Notes: a model not told the origin generated them from the letters alone. DNA of 64,000 bases from Candidatus Babeliales bacterium (GCA_041660205.1 JBAZWT010000003.1:44556-108555); one strand, 5' to 3'; counted from the stretch's first letter, positions 8,642 through 17,323 are shown. A program made the numbers and translations.

Positions 8642-10933
8642 CTACGTAAGTTTCATATATTTTTTTAAATATTGGCCAGTATAACTTCCCTGCACTTGGG
8701 CCACATATTCAGGCGTTCCTTGAGCAACAATAGTTCCACCCTCAGATCCACCATCTGGACCCATATCGATAATAAAATCAGCAACTTTAAGCACATCAAG
8801 GTTATGTTCAATAACAATAATTGAATTACCTTTATCGATTAATCGATTAAGGACTGTAAGCAATTTCACAATATCATGCGTATGCAGACCAGTTGTAGGT
8901 TCATCTAAAACGTAGAGCGTATTTTGACCACGCTTTGCAAGTTCATTAACTAATTTTATTCGCTGAGCTTCGCCGCCCGAAAGAGTGGTAGCGCATTGGC
9001 CTAATTTTACATAATCAAGACCAACATCGCACAAAAGCTGCAAGCGTTTGGCTAGTAAGCTATGCGCCTTAAAAAACTCTAAAGCTTCAAGCGCTGTCAT
9101 ATCAAGCACATCGGCAATATTTTTTCCTTTGTACAAAATCTGCAACGTTTCAGTGCTATAACGTCTTCCGTGGCAAACTTTACAAGTCATGACAACGTCA
9201 GGTAGAAAATGCATGGAAACGGTTATAATTCCATCACCATGACATTTATAGCAGCGACCTTTGTTGACGTTAAAACTAAACTGTCCGACGTCGTAGCCGC
9301 GAATTTTGCTGTCTGGCAAACTTGCAAAAAGTTCTCGGATTCCATTGAAAATTCCAATGTAGGTTGCAGGATTTGAACGCGATGTTCTTCCGATCGGACT
9401 TTGATCAATTTGCACCATATGCTCAAGATGCTCAATACCATCAATGCGTTGCTTATCAAAGATTTTCCATTTTAAATAAGAGTCTAATTCTTTATGCAGC
9501 GTTGGAACTAACTCTTCAAAAATAAGTGAACTTTTTCCTGATCCTGACACTCCAGAAACTGCACAAAGCACATGTAACGGAAATGAAACACTGACATCTT
9601 GTAAGTTATTTTTGGTTGCATGTTTTAATGTTAGAAATTTTTCAGTTGTTCGACGTTTAGTCGGAACTTTAATTTCAAGCTTTCCAGAAAGATATTTTCC
9701 CGTCAGTGATGCTGAATTATTTTCCAATTCTTGCGGAGTTCCTACAGCAGTAACCATACCACCATGCACACCAGCTGCTGGACCCATATCGATAACGTAG
9801 TCGGCAATGCGAATGGTATCAAGATCATGCTCAACAACGACAACCGTATTTCCCAAATCTTTTAAGGATTTTAATGTCTCAATCAATCGATCGTTATCAC
9901 GTTGATGTAGTCCGATGCTTGGCTCATCAAGAATGTACAAGACACCACTTAAAGCACAGCCCACTTGCTTGGCCAAACGAATTCTCTGCCCTTCTCCACC
10001 TGAAAGCGTACGCGCAGTACGATTAAGCGAAAGGTACGACAAGCCAACATTGACCAAAAACTGTAAACGCTGACATGATTCGAGTAAAATAGTATGAGCA
10101 ATTTCTGACTCAAATTCTGATAATTTTAAATTTTGCAAAAAAGATACTGCCTGATCAATAGACAGCTCACCAATTTCAAAAATATTTTTTCCACCGATAG
10201 TTACCGACAATGCTTGTTTTGAAAGACGCTGTCCTTGACATAGATGACACGGTTTAACCTGGCGACCCATGTATAAATAATAGCCTTCATCTTCTTGCTC
10301 ATGCTCAACACCAAGACCGTCACATGCACTGCATGCACCGATCGGAGAGTTAAATGAGAAAAAGCGTGGTTCAAGTTCAGGAAAAGCAACTTGGCAACCT
10401 AAGCACATCCGCTTTGATGAATACAGCGTACTCTGTCCATCCACTTGAAGTTTGCACAAACCATCAGCAAAATCGAAACTTTTCTGAACTGCTTCTTGGA
10501 TGCGAGACAAACAATCATCATCTTGATCAATGGTAATACTATCAAGAAGAACATCGATTGAATGTTTATAACTTTTTTTCAGACCTAGCTCTTCGATTTG
10601 ATCAACATGAGAAATTTTATGCAATTGACCGTCAATGACAAAACGATAAAAACCTTTTGCTAAAAAGTCTGCTAACTCATGCTTAAATTCACCTTTGCGT
10701 TCTTGAACAACAGGAGCAACGATGGTAACAACTTTTTGCCCGTACGCCTCAAGAGCGTACTGTGCGATTTGACTTGCACTATAAGCTCTAATTTCTTTAA
10801 AACACTCAGTACAATGCGGGATACCGATGCGAGCATACAAAATGCGCAAATAATCATAGAGCTCAGTAATCGTTCCTACTGTTGAGCGAGGATTGTGACC
10901 TACTGTTTTTTGTTCTATTGCAATAGCTGACAC
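8642..10933 (-). CDS. uvrA: Excinuclease ABC subunit A, main fragment after a frameshift
   Basis: UvrA is the damage-scanning ATPase of nucleotide excision repair, acting with UvrB and UvrC. This 763-codon frame carries everything after residue ~83: the UvrB-binding region ([15 protein letters not shown]), zinc module CLGC...CSAC, first signature [12 protein letters not shown], Walker [12 protein letters not shown], second Walker [10 protein letters not shown], zinc module CYKC...CKVC, second signature [11 protein letters not shown] and [11 protein letters not shown]. The N-terminal 85 codons are in another frame (10915-11172). The segment between the first zinc module and [10 protein letters not shown] is about 90 residues shorter than in Escherichia coli UvrA. 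The product would be near 845 residues, against the usual 930-960. Confidence 0.9.
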   Translation of the reverse strand: MSAIAIEQKTVGHNPRSTVGTITELYDYLRILYARIGIPHCTECFKEIRAYSASQIAQYALEAYGQKVVTIVAPVVQERKGEFKHELADFLAKGFYRFVIDGQLHKISHVDQIEELGLKKSYKHSIDVLLDSITIDQDDDCLSRIQEAVQKSFDFADGLCKLQVDGQSTLYSSKRMCLGCQVAFPELEPRFFSFNSPIGACSACDGLGVEHEQEDEGYYLYMGRQVKPCHLCQGQRLSKQALSVTIGGKNIFEIGELSIDQAVSFLQNLKLSEFESEIAHTILLESCQRLQFLVNVGLSYLSLNRTARTLSGGEGQRIRLAKQVGCALSGVLYILDEPSIGLHQRDNDRLIETLKSLKDLGNTVVVVEHDLDTIRIADYVIDMGPAAGVHGGMVTAVGTPQELENNSASLTGKYLSGKLEIKVPTKRRTTEKFLTLKHATKNNLQDVSVSFPLHVLCAVSGVSGSGKSSLIFEELVPTLHKELDSYLKWKIFDKQRIDGIEHLEHMVQIDQSPIGRTSRSNPATYIGIFNGIRELFASLPDSKIRGYDVGQFSFNVNKGRCYKCHGDGIITVSMHFLPDVVMTCKVCHGRRYSTETLQILYKGKNIADVLDMTALEALEFFKAHSLLAKRLQLLCDVGLDYVKLGQCATTLSGGEAQRIKLVNELAKRGQNTLYVLDEPTTGLHTHDIVKLLTVLNRLIDKGNSIIVIEHNLDVLKVADFIIDMGPDGGSEGGTIVAQGTPEYVAQVQGSYTGQYLKKYMKLT

Positions 10934-11172
10934 AAACCATCAATGCGGTCAAAATCTGGTTTTTTTGCAATTCCTAAAAATTGACGGGCATAGGATGAAA
11001 GAGATTCCATGTATCGGCGCTTACCTTCAACAAATAAAACATCGAGAGCAAGCGAGCTTTTACCAGATCCAGAAGGACCTGTAATAACGACTAAAGAATC
11101 TTTAGGAATGGAAACATTAATATTTTTTAAATTGTGCTCACGAGCACCTATAACACGAATTTCACTTTTCAA
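10915..11172 (-). CDS. uvrA: Excinuclease ABC subunit A, N-terminal fragment
   Basis: 85 codons carrying the start of Uvr[11 protein letters not shown] and Walker [10 protein letters not shown] (32-40), then [13 protein letters not shown] and FDRIDGL. The frame then runs into TAG at 10917. The continuation SAIAIEQKT is in the next frame from 10930, so one missing base near 10928 (around TTTGTGTCAG) would restore the gene. The start is taken as TTG at 11172, with AAGGG six bases upstream, because it gives the canonical beginning [16 protein letters not shown] codons at 11202 and 11214 would add an atypical leader. The site is not a homopolymer or classical slippery heptamer. Confidence 0.85.
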   Translation of the reverse strand: MKSEIRVIGAREHNLKNINVSIPKDSLVVITGPSGSGKSSLALDVLFVEGKRRYMESLSSYARQFLGIAKKPDFDRIDGLCQLLQ

Positions 11173-11265
11173 GACTAGCCCTTCTAAGAATATATACTTC
11201 ATAAAAGCAAGCATACCACATGTTACAAAAATATTGTCTCAACTAAAACGATGTAGCTAAACTAG

Positions 11266-12264
11266 CTATCTCCGAGGTAACGACCATGAAGGAAGAGGCA
11301 AAGGGCTACTGAGGTCAGATGTCGTCGAATTTTTCGACAAAACTAAACTTGATGATGCTGAATTTGATGATGAATCTTCTAAATGTAATGGATCAACTTG
11401 AGGAACGTTCCTCCACGTAAGCTCACAAAACAACAAATCGAGACTTGGTACCTTTACAACGCTTAAATGACCATCTTTACGCGCTCCTTCAAGAGGTACG
11501 TGAATATTTACCATGTTGATATTATCGTAAGAGCTTGATGGTATTTTATCAAATAAATTCAAATCAGAACCAATCCAATCTCTTAAAGTCATGATAAAAC
11601 GTAATTCTGCATGCTTATTATGTCTATCTACCACCAAGACTCCACCTTTTTTTATAAAATCATCTACATGATCAGCTACGAATTTTCCCAAAGGTGGTTC
11701 GTTTAATGACACTAATGAAAAACGGCCATTTTTATTACCTGCAACATCAAAAAATCCATGTATACCATTTTCTCTAAAGGGCCTATTTCTATCTAAAAAA
11801 GCATTCATTGTTCCATCTAGATTTCTTAATTTATCAAAATCTTTTTGCTCCTCACGCTGTACAAAAACTCTTGCATAATTTATCTCTCCTACCAACTTTT
11901 CCATTTCAACTTTTGCTTGATATTCTCTTCGATTTTGCTCATCTCTTGCTAAGTGTTCTTGCCTTCTAATAGCTATTATTCGTCTTTTTCTTTCTGCAAC
12001 TGCTTGTCGTTTTTGGGCTTCATTCATCATTTCTTGATTAATTTCTTCATCAGCAATTAGGTCAATATGATTTTGTTTTGCCACTGCACCACCTTGATTT
12101 GCTTTTTTAGCAAAATCACGTTCCATTTTTTCAACAATAGCATCTCCAACAGGATCTACAGTATTTGGACTATAATATCGCTGGGTGGATGAAGCTCGCA
12201 AACAAATAGTTGTCACAGCCAACAAAGCAACAAAGTTTATATACCTACATGTATCAATTTTCAC
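11266..12264 (-). CDS. Exported coiled-coil protein with Ser-rich tail
   Basis: 332 residues starting at GTG 12264, with a perfect AGGAGG ribosome site six bases upstream. The signal peptide region is INFVALLAVTTICLRASS. Residues ~45-140 are highly charged and likely coiled coil (QKRQAVAERKRRIIAIRRQE). A globular region follows (FFDVAGNKNGRFSLVSLNEP ... GGVLVVDRHNKHAELRFIM). It faintly suggests a methyltransferase- or Rossmann-like segment, but I would not assign it. The C-terminal 40 residues are Ser/Leu/Pro-rich. No family recognised. Confidence 0.7.
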   Translation of the reverse strand: MKIDTCRYINFVALLAVTTICLRASSTQRYYSPNTVDPVGDAIVEKMERDFAKKANQGGAVAKQNHIDLIADEEINQEMMNEAQKRQAVAERKRRIIAIRRQEHLARDEQNRREYQAKVEMEKLVGEINYARVFVQREEQKDFDKLRNLDGTMNAFLDRNRPFRENGIHGFFDVAGNKNGRFSLVSLNEPPLGKFVADHVDDFIKKGGVLVVDRHNKHAELRFIMTLRDWIGSDLNLFDKIPSSSYDNINMVNIHVPLEGARKDGHLSVVKVPSLDLLFCELTWRNVPQVDPLHLEDSSSNSASSSLVLSKNSTTSDLSSPLPLPSWSLPRR

Positions 12265-12656
12265 AAAAACCTCCTAAAAACAATGATTTAAAAACCATTT
12301 CACCCTAAAGTAATTTATTAATTCTTATGAGCAAACGTTAGCAAATATTCAAGCTAAATATCTAGAGAATCTAAAAATATTAAAAACACCCGTAAAATTT
12401 TAATAAAATCTTACAGCCAAGCTTGATAGAACTCCTAATGCAACCCCACGTTTCATCTACAACAAAGATATCAAAAAAATCGCCTACTAGCAACGCTTTT
12501 TAGCCCAAAGCAAGCGCCCAGAAAAAATAAACCGCTCATTGTAAAATCCATGTAAAATCCATTTTACAGATAAAAAATAAGCACTCTAGAACGATCTTTT
12601 TATAAAAGCTCGCTAGATTTTTTCGCAAATATGCGTATACTTCTTACTGTTATTGT
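12265..12656. other. Intergenic region before tRNA-His
   Basis: 392 bases without a credible gene. The only structure I see is TGTAAAATCCATTTTACA (12551-12568), preceded by a tandem copy of its left half (TGTAAAATCCA from 12540). This resembles the core palindrome upstream of the AAA ATPase (7712-7729). TATACT at 12636-12641 may be the -10 box of the tRNA-His transcript; no good -35 is visible. Confidence 0.4.
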
Positions 12657-12733
<77 letters not shown>

Positions 12734-12835
12734 AAAATTCAAAAATCTTTGATAAGTCATTAAAAAATCAACCTAAGACAATGTCAAAGTTGTCAATAGG
12801 AAACACAAAATCGCATCTACAGCGATTTTGCATGT

Positions 12836-12911
12836 CGGGGCGTAGCGCAATTGGTAGCGCACTCGCTTTGGGAGCGAGGGGTTGTGAGTTCAAGTCTCGC
12901 CGCCCCGACCA
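12836..12911 (+). tRNA. tRNA-Pro (TGG), copy 1, uninterrupted flank
   Basis: Acceptor CGGGGCG pairs with CGCCCCG, with the C1:G72 pair typical of bacterial tRNA-Pro. The anticodon loop TTTGGGA carries TGG, and CCA is encoded. All 76 bases are identical to the tRNA-Pro at 19036-19111. Its 3' end is part of a longer inverted repeat (12905-12939). Confidence 0.96.
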
Positions 12912-12939
12912 CTTGTTTCAGCATGAAGCAAGTGGTCGG
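12905..12939 (+). repeat. Hairpin overlapping the tRNA-Pro 3' end
   Basis: CCGACCACTTG (12905-12915) pairs perfectly with CAAGTGGTCGG (12929-12939), with an extra TTC/GAA inside. The left arm includes the last seven bases of the tRNA, so hairpin and acceptor stem are mutually exclusive. There is no T run, so a standard terminator is unlikely. The part from 12917 onward is homologous to 19507-19550. Confidence 0.6.
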
Positions 12940-13000
12940 TAAACCGATTTTTCAAAATGATTCAAATGGTCGGAAGCACTTATACTCTAAGAGATAACAA

Positions 13001-13828
13001 ATGTTTGCTTTTACCAAATTAACCAACCATGGATCATCGCATCCTATCCAAGCACGAATAGCTATTTTTTTATATGAACTCATACAAAAAACAGACCTCA
13101 CAACTATACAAAAAGATAGCCTCTCCAAGCTTTCGTATGATTTAGCCCAAGATTTAATTGAAGCAGAAAAGTACGGCTTAAACTTACTGAACGATATAAA
13201 AAGAATCAATCATGACTGGCTAGAGAAAAATAATGATTTTCTCAAAAATCAACCTCTTACTTCATATCAATCTCTAACCTCTCCCAAAGACATTCTAATT
13301 TTTTTAAAGAATGCAAAATCATCATTAAGAAAAGTTGGAACAATTATCGGCATAATTTTTGAAAAGGACCGAGAGGCTGCTCTTGATAAAAAGACAACCA
13401 ACAAACACCCTTGGTATCAAGCCTACAAAAAGGGTAACTTTCAAGAGATTCTAAATGATCTCAAAAAACAATTAAAAGCAGACCTAAATCACCCATTGCC
13501 TAAAATAATTCAAGATTATAGCAATTGGTTAGAATTCATTAGTTTTTTTCGTGATGAAGATGAACATCCAAAGACTTTCGACGATTTCATCCAAAATTAT
13601 AAAATAACGCGTTCAAATGATTTCTATACGCTCGCAAAACCGCAATTTCAAGATGGAACAGATGTCGAATTGTTTTTAGAAAAATCACTACGGTACTTGC
13701 TCTTGTTTTCAGAAGAAATATGTATACTCTCTCTTTTAGAAAAAACTGATAGCCTATACCAATTATTGGAAATCGCAGAAAACGATCGCGACAAGGCGTG
13801 TCCAAAAAAATTTAAATTTGCTATCTAA
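13001..13828 (+). CDS. Uncharacterised helical cytosolic protein
   Basis: 275 residues, no signal peptide or membrane segment, rich in Lys, Asp, Leu and Ile, predicted mostly helical. Visible landmarks are NHGSSHPIQARIAIFLYELIQ at the start, a central GTIIGIIFEKDREAAL and SLRYLLLFSEEICILSLLEK near the end. The all-helical layout is HEPN-like in feel, but no R-x4-H motif stands out, so I do not assign it. AAGAGATAACA gives a weak ribosome site. It lies alone between tRNA-Pro and a convergent small gene. Confidence 0.7.
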   Translation: MFAFTKLTNHGSSHPIQARIAIFLYELIQKTDLTTIQKDSLSKLSYDLAQDLIEAEKYGLNLLNDIKRINHDWLEKNNDFLKNQPLTSYQSLTSPKDILIFLKNAKSSLRKVGTIIGIIFEKDREAALDKKTTNKHPWYQAYKKGNFQEILNDLKKQLKADLNHPLPKIIQDYSNWLEFISFFRDEDEHPKTFDDFIQNYKITRSNDFYTLAKPQFQDGTDVELFLEKSLRYLLLFSEEICILSLLEKTDSLYQLLEIAENDRDKACPKKFKFAI

Positions 13829-13838
13829 AATACGCAAA

Positions 13839-14111
13839 TTAACTCATAATTCCCTTTTTCAATAAATCCGCAAAACAAGCCCTAAACCAGGCTGCCACTT
13901 TTGTGACTATTGAGTAAGAACTATTCATGCGTTTGCGATATGTGATTTTTAATGCTCCCGAAACAGGCTCCGCCATTATACCCAAAGGCTCTACCCTAAA
14001 AAACCGCCCTTGCTTGTTTTTGTATAACTCAAAAGAATCTATAGATTGCAGATTTGAACATAATTTTCTTGAAACATGCTGCTTTTTCTCCCAATAAACA
14101 GACCAATTCAT
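13839..14111 (-). CDS. Small uncharacterised protein
   Basis: 90 residues from the ATG at 14111, preferred to 14156 because GGAGGG lies five bases upstream. It starts MNWSVYWEKKQHVS and is basic, with an aromatic/basic core (KNKQGRFFRVEPLG, ITYRKRMNSSY) and a C-terminal hydrophobic helix. It converges on the gene at 13001-13828 with only ten bases between. No family recognised; the good ribosome site is the main argument that it is real. Confidence 0.45.
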   Translation of the reverse strand: MNWSVYWEKKQHVSRKLCSNLQSIDSFELYKNKQGRFFRVEPLGIMAEPVSGALKITYRKRMNSSYSIVTKVAAWFRACFADLLKKGIMS

Positions 14112-14248
14112 AGAGCCCTCCATAACAATCGAAATAGATAAACAAATCGCTCCCAAGACATAGCGTCCAATCTTATATTACAATAATATATTTATTTTTT
14201 ATAAAACAGCTCTCTCTGCAGAGTCTTAATTAAATGATTGGGGGGCTG

Positions 14249-14279
14249 TTGCACGAAGTTCTTCATGAATTAATATAAT
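14249..14279 (+). promoter_or_regulatory. Possible promoter for the small membrane-protein cluster
   Basis: TTGCAC (14249-14254) and TATAAT (14274-14279) are spaced 19 bases apart, slightly long. It lies upstream of the 29-codon frame at 14331 and the paralogue cluster. Confidence 0.35.
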
Positions 14280-14330
14280 AGTGGGGATTAGTAGTTACTT
14301 ATTGCCTATTTAAAGAGATTTTGATTTATT

Positions 14331-14420
14331 ATGTTTAAAAAATTTTTCAAATTTGTGTTATGGATGCACGGCATCGCATTTCCGCCATATGCTTTGTATT
14401 GGTTACTATACAGAAAGTAA
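14331..14420 (+). CDS. Possible 29-residue membrane peptide
   Basis: MFKKFFKFVLWMHGIAFPPY then ALYWLLYRK: a short basic N-terminus, aromatic hydrophobic core and basic end, as in a single-span micropeptide. It lies between a promoter-like sequence and the first paralogue of the cluster. The ribosome site (AAAGAGAT) is 13 bases away, which is weak. It could be chance, but composition and position make it worth keeping. Confidence 0.3.
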   Translation: MFKKFFKFVLWMHGIAFPPYALYWLLYRK

Positions 14421-14459
14421 ATTATCAATATGTCCTGTAGGGGGACTTTAGGAGGCATT

Positions 14460-14777
14460 ATGAAAAAAGTATCATCCAATGATTCAAAAAACATGTTGTA
14501 TATTGCGGCATCGATAGGGATCATCATTTTTGCTGGCTCAAAATTTTTGAATGAGTATTCAAGTTTTCAAAAAAAACGAACCATGGATAATGATTATAGG
14601 CAAAAATTAAAATGGCAGCATGAATGTGCAAAGGAACATAAAACCGATGTTATGTGGGAATATACCCAACGGCAAATCAAGGAAATAAGGTCAAAAATGC
14701 TTCATGATGGATATAGTCATTCTGCTATAGATAAATTAGACACAGACACGTTTCTAGGAGTTCATAATTGTATTTAG
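14460..14777 (+). CDS. Small single-span membrane protein, paralogue 1
   Basis: 105 residues from the ATG at 14460, chosen because GGAGG lies five bases upstream. A membrane segment (MLYIAASIGIIIFAGSKFL) is followed by a charged helical tail. The C-terminal motif SKMLHDGYSHSAIDKLD recurs in the two genes downstream (SRMLSDGYKYYEIDKI and NKMYQDGYSNMDIGII). The three lie head to tail with 24-39 bases between them, a recent-looking tandem family. Topology suggests a short N-terminus, one span and a soluble tail. Function unknown. Confidence 0.65.
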   Translation: MKKVSSNDSKNMLYIAASIGIIIFAGSKFLNEYSSFQKKRTMDNDYRQKLKWQHECAKEHKTDVMWEYTQRQIKEIRSKMLHDGYSHSAIDKLDTDTFLGVHNCI

Positions 14778-14816
14778 CAAAGTCATAACTTAGTATCATC
14801 GCACAGGAGGTTTCAC

Positions 14817-15224
14817 ATGGAACAACGATCAATCACTAAACCAAAAAACATACTATACATAGCTATTGCCTTAGGCATAGGCACATTAATTTGCATAAAA
14901 TTATATAAAACATTCGAAGAGATAAAGCTCCATAAGAATAAAGTCCGCGATAGAATCGGAATGGATTTATTTTATGAGAATAAAATAGAATATTTTTATT
15001 TACTAGGGAAGGAGCATCCTGATATCACTTATGATAATTTACAAGTTCCCATCAACGAATGGAAATCAAGAATGCTTTCTGATGGGTATAAATACTATGA
15101 AATTGACAAAATAGCTCAATCCGCTCGAGAAAATGCTTCAATAAGATATAAAGAAAAAAAACAATTTCATCAAACTTGTGACGCCTTAGTAACTTATTTA
15201 GAAAAACTAGACAATGAAGAATAA
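14817..15224 (+). CDS. Small single-span membrane protein, paralogue 2
   Basis: 135 residues. The N-terminus MEQRSITKPKN is followed by a membrane segment (ILYIAIALGIGTLICIKLY) and then KTFEEI plus a charged tail. The family motif SRMLSDGYKYYEIDKI lies near residue 84, followed by a further helical extension (REN...YLEKLDNEE). AGGAGGTTTCAC before the ATG is a strong ribosome site. The leader and first codons match those of the genes at 15249 and 16003. Confidence 0.7.
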   Translation: MEQRSITKPKNILYIAIALGIGTLICIKLYKTFEEIKLHKNKVRDRIGMDLFYENKIEYFYLLGKEHPDITYDNLQVPINEWKSRMLSDGYKYYEIDKIAQSARENASIRYKEKKQFHQTCDALVTYLEKLDNEE

Positions 15225-15248
15225 ACTATAATCTATAGGGGGTTTCAC

Positions 15249-15674
15249 ATGGAACAAAAATCATACAATCAACCAAAAAAGATATTATATCTATCTATTT
15301 CTTTGGCAATAGTCACTTTCTCTGGCATAAAGCTATATAAAACATGGCAAGAAATACAAACGAAAAAAGAAGTAGATCAAAAAAGAAAATATGCTCATTC
15401 AGCATATGAACATAAAAAACAACAACAGGAAAATAAAAATCGAATGGACAATTTCTATCTAAACGAATTCAAAAAAAAGAGCGAAAACTTTTGGATAGCT
15501 ACATGCATGAATCCTGATTATGCACCTACTTATCTAAGAGAAATAGAGGCTGATGAAGCAAAGATTGAAAATAAAATGTATCAAGACGGTTATTCTAATA
15601 TGGATATTGGAATAATTAAAAACAAAGCTAGACAATTGGCTACAGAAGTTTTGAAGAATTTTAAAAAAACATAA
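15249..15674 (+). CDS. Small single-span membrane protein, paralogue 3
   Basis: 141 residues. MEQKSYNQPKK is followed by a membrane segment (ILYLSISLAIVTFSGIKLY), then KTWQEIQTKKE. This is the closest relative of paralogue 2 in its first 50 residues. The tail is Lys/Glu/Asn-rich and carries NKMYQDGYSNMDIGII near residue 112. The ribosome site is AGGGGG, with TATAAT just upstream (from 15228), so it may have its own promoter. Confidence 0.7.
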   Translation: MEQKSYNQPKKILYLSISLAIVTFSGIKLYKTWQEIQTKKEVDQKRKYAHSAYEHKKQQQENKNRMDNFYLNEFKKKSENFWIATCMNPDYAPTYLREIEADEAKIENKMYQDGYSNMDIGIIKNKARQLATEVLKNFKKT

Positions 15675-15704
15675 TAAAAAATACTTAATCAAAAGGGATC
15701 AAAA

Positions 15705-15980
15705 ATGAATAGAGCAACAATCTACTCATTCATAGTTCTTTTATTAGGGCTACAATTTCAGGCATTAGACGCTAAAAAGAAAAGCTTAAGCTTTAATCAA
15801 CCATCAAAGCCAGTAAAAACAACAAAGAAAAAACCTTATGTAAAAAAAACTATCCACGAAGGCTTAGGCAAAAGAAGTAAAAAAAATGGAATGATAAAAA
15901 CCAAAAGTGTTTCAAGCCATTTTAAACGCAGCTCTAAAGGAGGAAACACACTGGTCAATGCTTATTCCAGAAGTAAATAA
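15705..15980 (+). CDS. Small exported, very basic protein
   Basis: 91 residues. The signal peptide (IYSFIVLLLGLQFQALDA) is followed by an unusually basic mature part: KKKSLSF, KTTKKKPYVKKT, GLGKRSKKNG, HFKRSSKGG. Roughly a third of the mature residues are Lys or Arg. Such a protein could bind nucleic acid, lipid A or other polyanions; this is inference only. AAAGGGATCAAAA is the ribosome site. It sits between paralogue 3 and a gene that shares the paralogues' leader. Confidence 0.6.
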   Translation: MNRATIYSFIVLLLGLQFQALDAKKKSLSFNQPSKPVKTTKKKPYVKKTIHEGLGKRSKKNGMIKTKSVSSHFKRSSKGGNTLVNAYSRSK

Positions 15981-16002
15981 AATATAATCCATAGGAGCCT
16001 TC

Positions 16003-16515
16003 ATGGAACAAAAATCATATCAACAACCAAATCAAAAAATGATTAAACAATTTTTATTTATTTTAACAATTTTATCATTCCATGGTGCTTTTCATGCTTT
16101 TCATGAGATATTGCACGATAAATCGATTAAGACTACAAAAGCTTATATTAGTAGTTATACACTAGGCACAAGTTTTACTAATTCACCTATCACCCGTAGA
16201 TGGATGAATAGAAATATACTAAAAACAATGAAGCGTAGAGCCATAAAAGGTCTATTATGGCAAGGCGACAAAGTAATAGTACGCTTTTATAACAATCCAA
16301 CCCAAGAAGAGTATGACATTTATGTTAAATGCCTTAGCACTCAATTATCAGGGATTATGGAGTATAAAATTACATTCACGGATTATATTCTTATTAGCTT
16401 GAAACATGGGTCTTTTACGCGCGATCAGTTTCAAATTTTTTTAGATAAAATTAACGCATCGATTGAAGATAATGGCGATAAAGAATTAAATGTTCTAAAT
16501 CAAGAACATTTTTAA
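16003..16515 (+). CDS. Membrane-anchored protein sharing the paralogues' leader
   Basis: 170 residues. The leader (TATAATCCATAGGAG) and first codons (MEQKSYQQPNQK) match the upstream paralogues, but the rest differs. It has a hydrophobic segment (IKQFLFILTILSFHGAFHAF) and then a globular basic domain (RRWMNRNILKTMKRRAIKG, DKVIVRFYNNPTQEEYDIYV). The C-terminal DGYxxxxIDKI motif is absent. The conserved front with a different body looks like cassette exchange. Function unknown. Confidence 0.65.
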   Translation: MEQKSYQQPNQKMIKQFLFILTILSFHGAFHAFHEILHDKSIKTTKAYISSYTLGTSFTNSPITRRWMNRNILKTMKRRAIKGLLWQGDKVIVRFYNNPTQEEYDIYVKCLSTQLSGIMEYKITFTDYILISLKHGSFTRDQFQIFLDKINASIEDNGDKELNVLNQEHF

Positions 16516-16835
16516 AATAACCCTTATTGCCTTCATAACAAAAACATCGTATTATCAATATAAATCCACAACTTTTTTGGAATATTAACATATTTGCAAC
16601 TTAGACCGCAGTATTTGTGTTAATTGCTCTTTTAATTTTTTCCACTGAAAAGTTCGAAGTGCACACATTGACTGCGACCATTTTTAAAAGACTTTTCTTT
16701 AACAAGTGCCTTCTTGTCCTGTGCATAGGTGAATACGGTGATTCACTATCCAGGCTGGCACAAAATACCAGACAAAATAATTCTAATCTTAACAATTTAA
16801 AGTCCATCTATCTCTGCACATGAAAGGGAACTCTC
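16516..16835. other. Intergenic region before the nfeD operon
   Basis: 320 bases. Two overlapping 68-codon frames on opposite strands (16601-16823) lack ribosome sites and have no protein-like pattern, so I do not call them. TTTTTTGGAATATTAACATA near 16574-16593 may hold promoter elements for the downstream operon, but nothing is convincing. Confidence 0.3.
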
Positions 16836-17303
16836 ATGACACATATTTGGTTCATCCTAGCCCTATTCTGGCTCTTTTTAGAAATGGGCAATCCAGGATT
16901 GTTTTATTTTCTTTCCATCGCATTTGGATCTTTTATGGCTTTTGTAGCAAGTCTATACAACCTTGATATTGCAGCACAATGCACCATTTGTCTTACAGGA
17001 TCTCTAGGGATGCTTTTTTTATTGCAGACCTATGTGAAAAAAAGTCAAAAAAATAAATCATCCAAAATGTATCAATCAAACATGTACCAACTCATAGGCA
17101 AAACTATAGAAATTACAGAAATAACATCTGCAACTTCTGGTTACGGAAAAATTAACGGAGAAACATGGTCCGTTAAATCACAAGGCAATAAAAGCTTAAC
17201 CGTAGGGATGCTTGCAATAATTACAGGCGTTCAAGGTTGTCATTTGCAAATCAATAGTTTAGCAAACGATAGTTTATCAAACGATAGTTTAATCAACGAT
17301 TAA
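16836..17303 (+). CDS. NfeD-like membrane protein
   Basis: 155 residues. Two or three membrane segments (HIWFILALFWLFLEMGNPGLF, then two more to about residue 70) are followed by a small beta domain: GKTIEITEITSATSGYGKINGETWSVKS, an OB-fold as in NfeD. The motif G-x-V/I-x(n)-G-x-W is visible. NfeD proteins pair with SPFH/stomatin proteins, and the next gene is exactly that, 20 bases downstream. The last 15 residues are a tandem repeat (NSLANDSLSNDSLIND), an in-frame 15-base duplication near 17264-17300. A ribosome site, AAAGGGAACTCTC, is present. Confidence 0.85.
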   Translation: MTHIWFILALFWLFLEMGNPGLFYFLSIAFGSFMAFVASLYNLDIAAQCTICLTGSLGMLFLLQTYVKKSQKNKSSKMYQSNMYQLIGKTIEITEITSATSGYGKINGETWSVKSQGNKSLTVGMLAIITGVQGCHLQINSLANDSLSNDSLIND

Positions 17304-17323
17304 TCCAAGAAAGGGATTTTATT

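Noticed and set aside
14240..14260. GGGGGGCTGTTGCAC as a possible insertion-sequence end
   Set aside because: It resembles some IS termini, but there is no transposase, no partner inverted end and no target duplication.
16601..16823. Two opposing 68-codon frames before nfeD
   Set aside because: They overlap each other, lack ribosome sites and show no protein-like composition.
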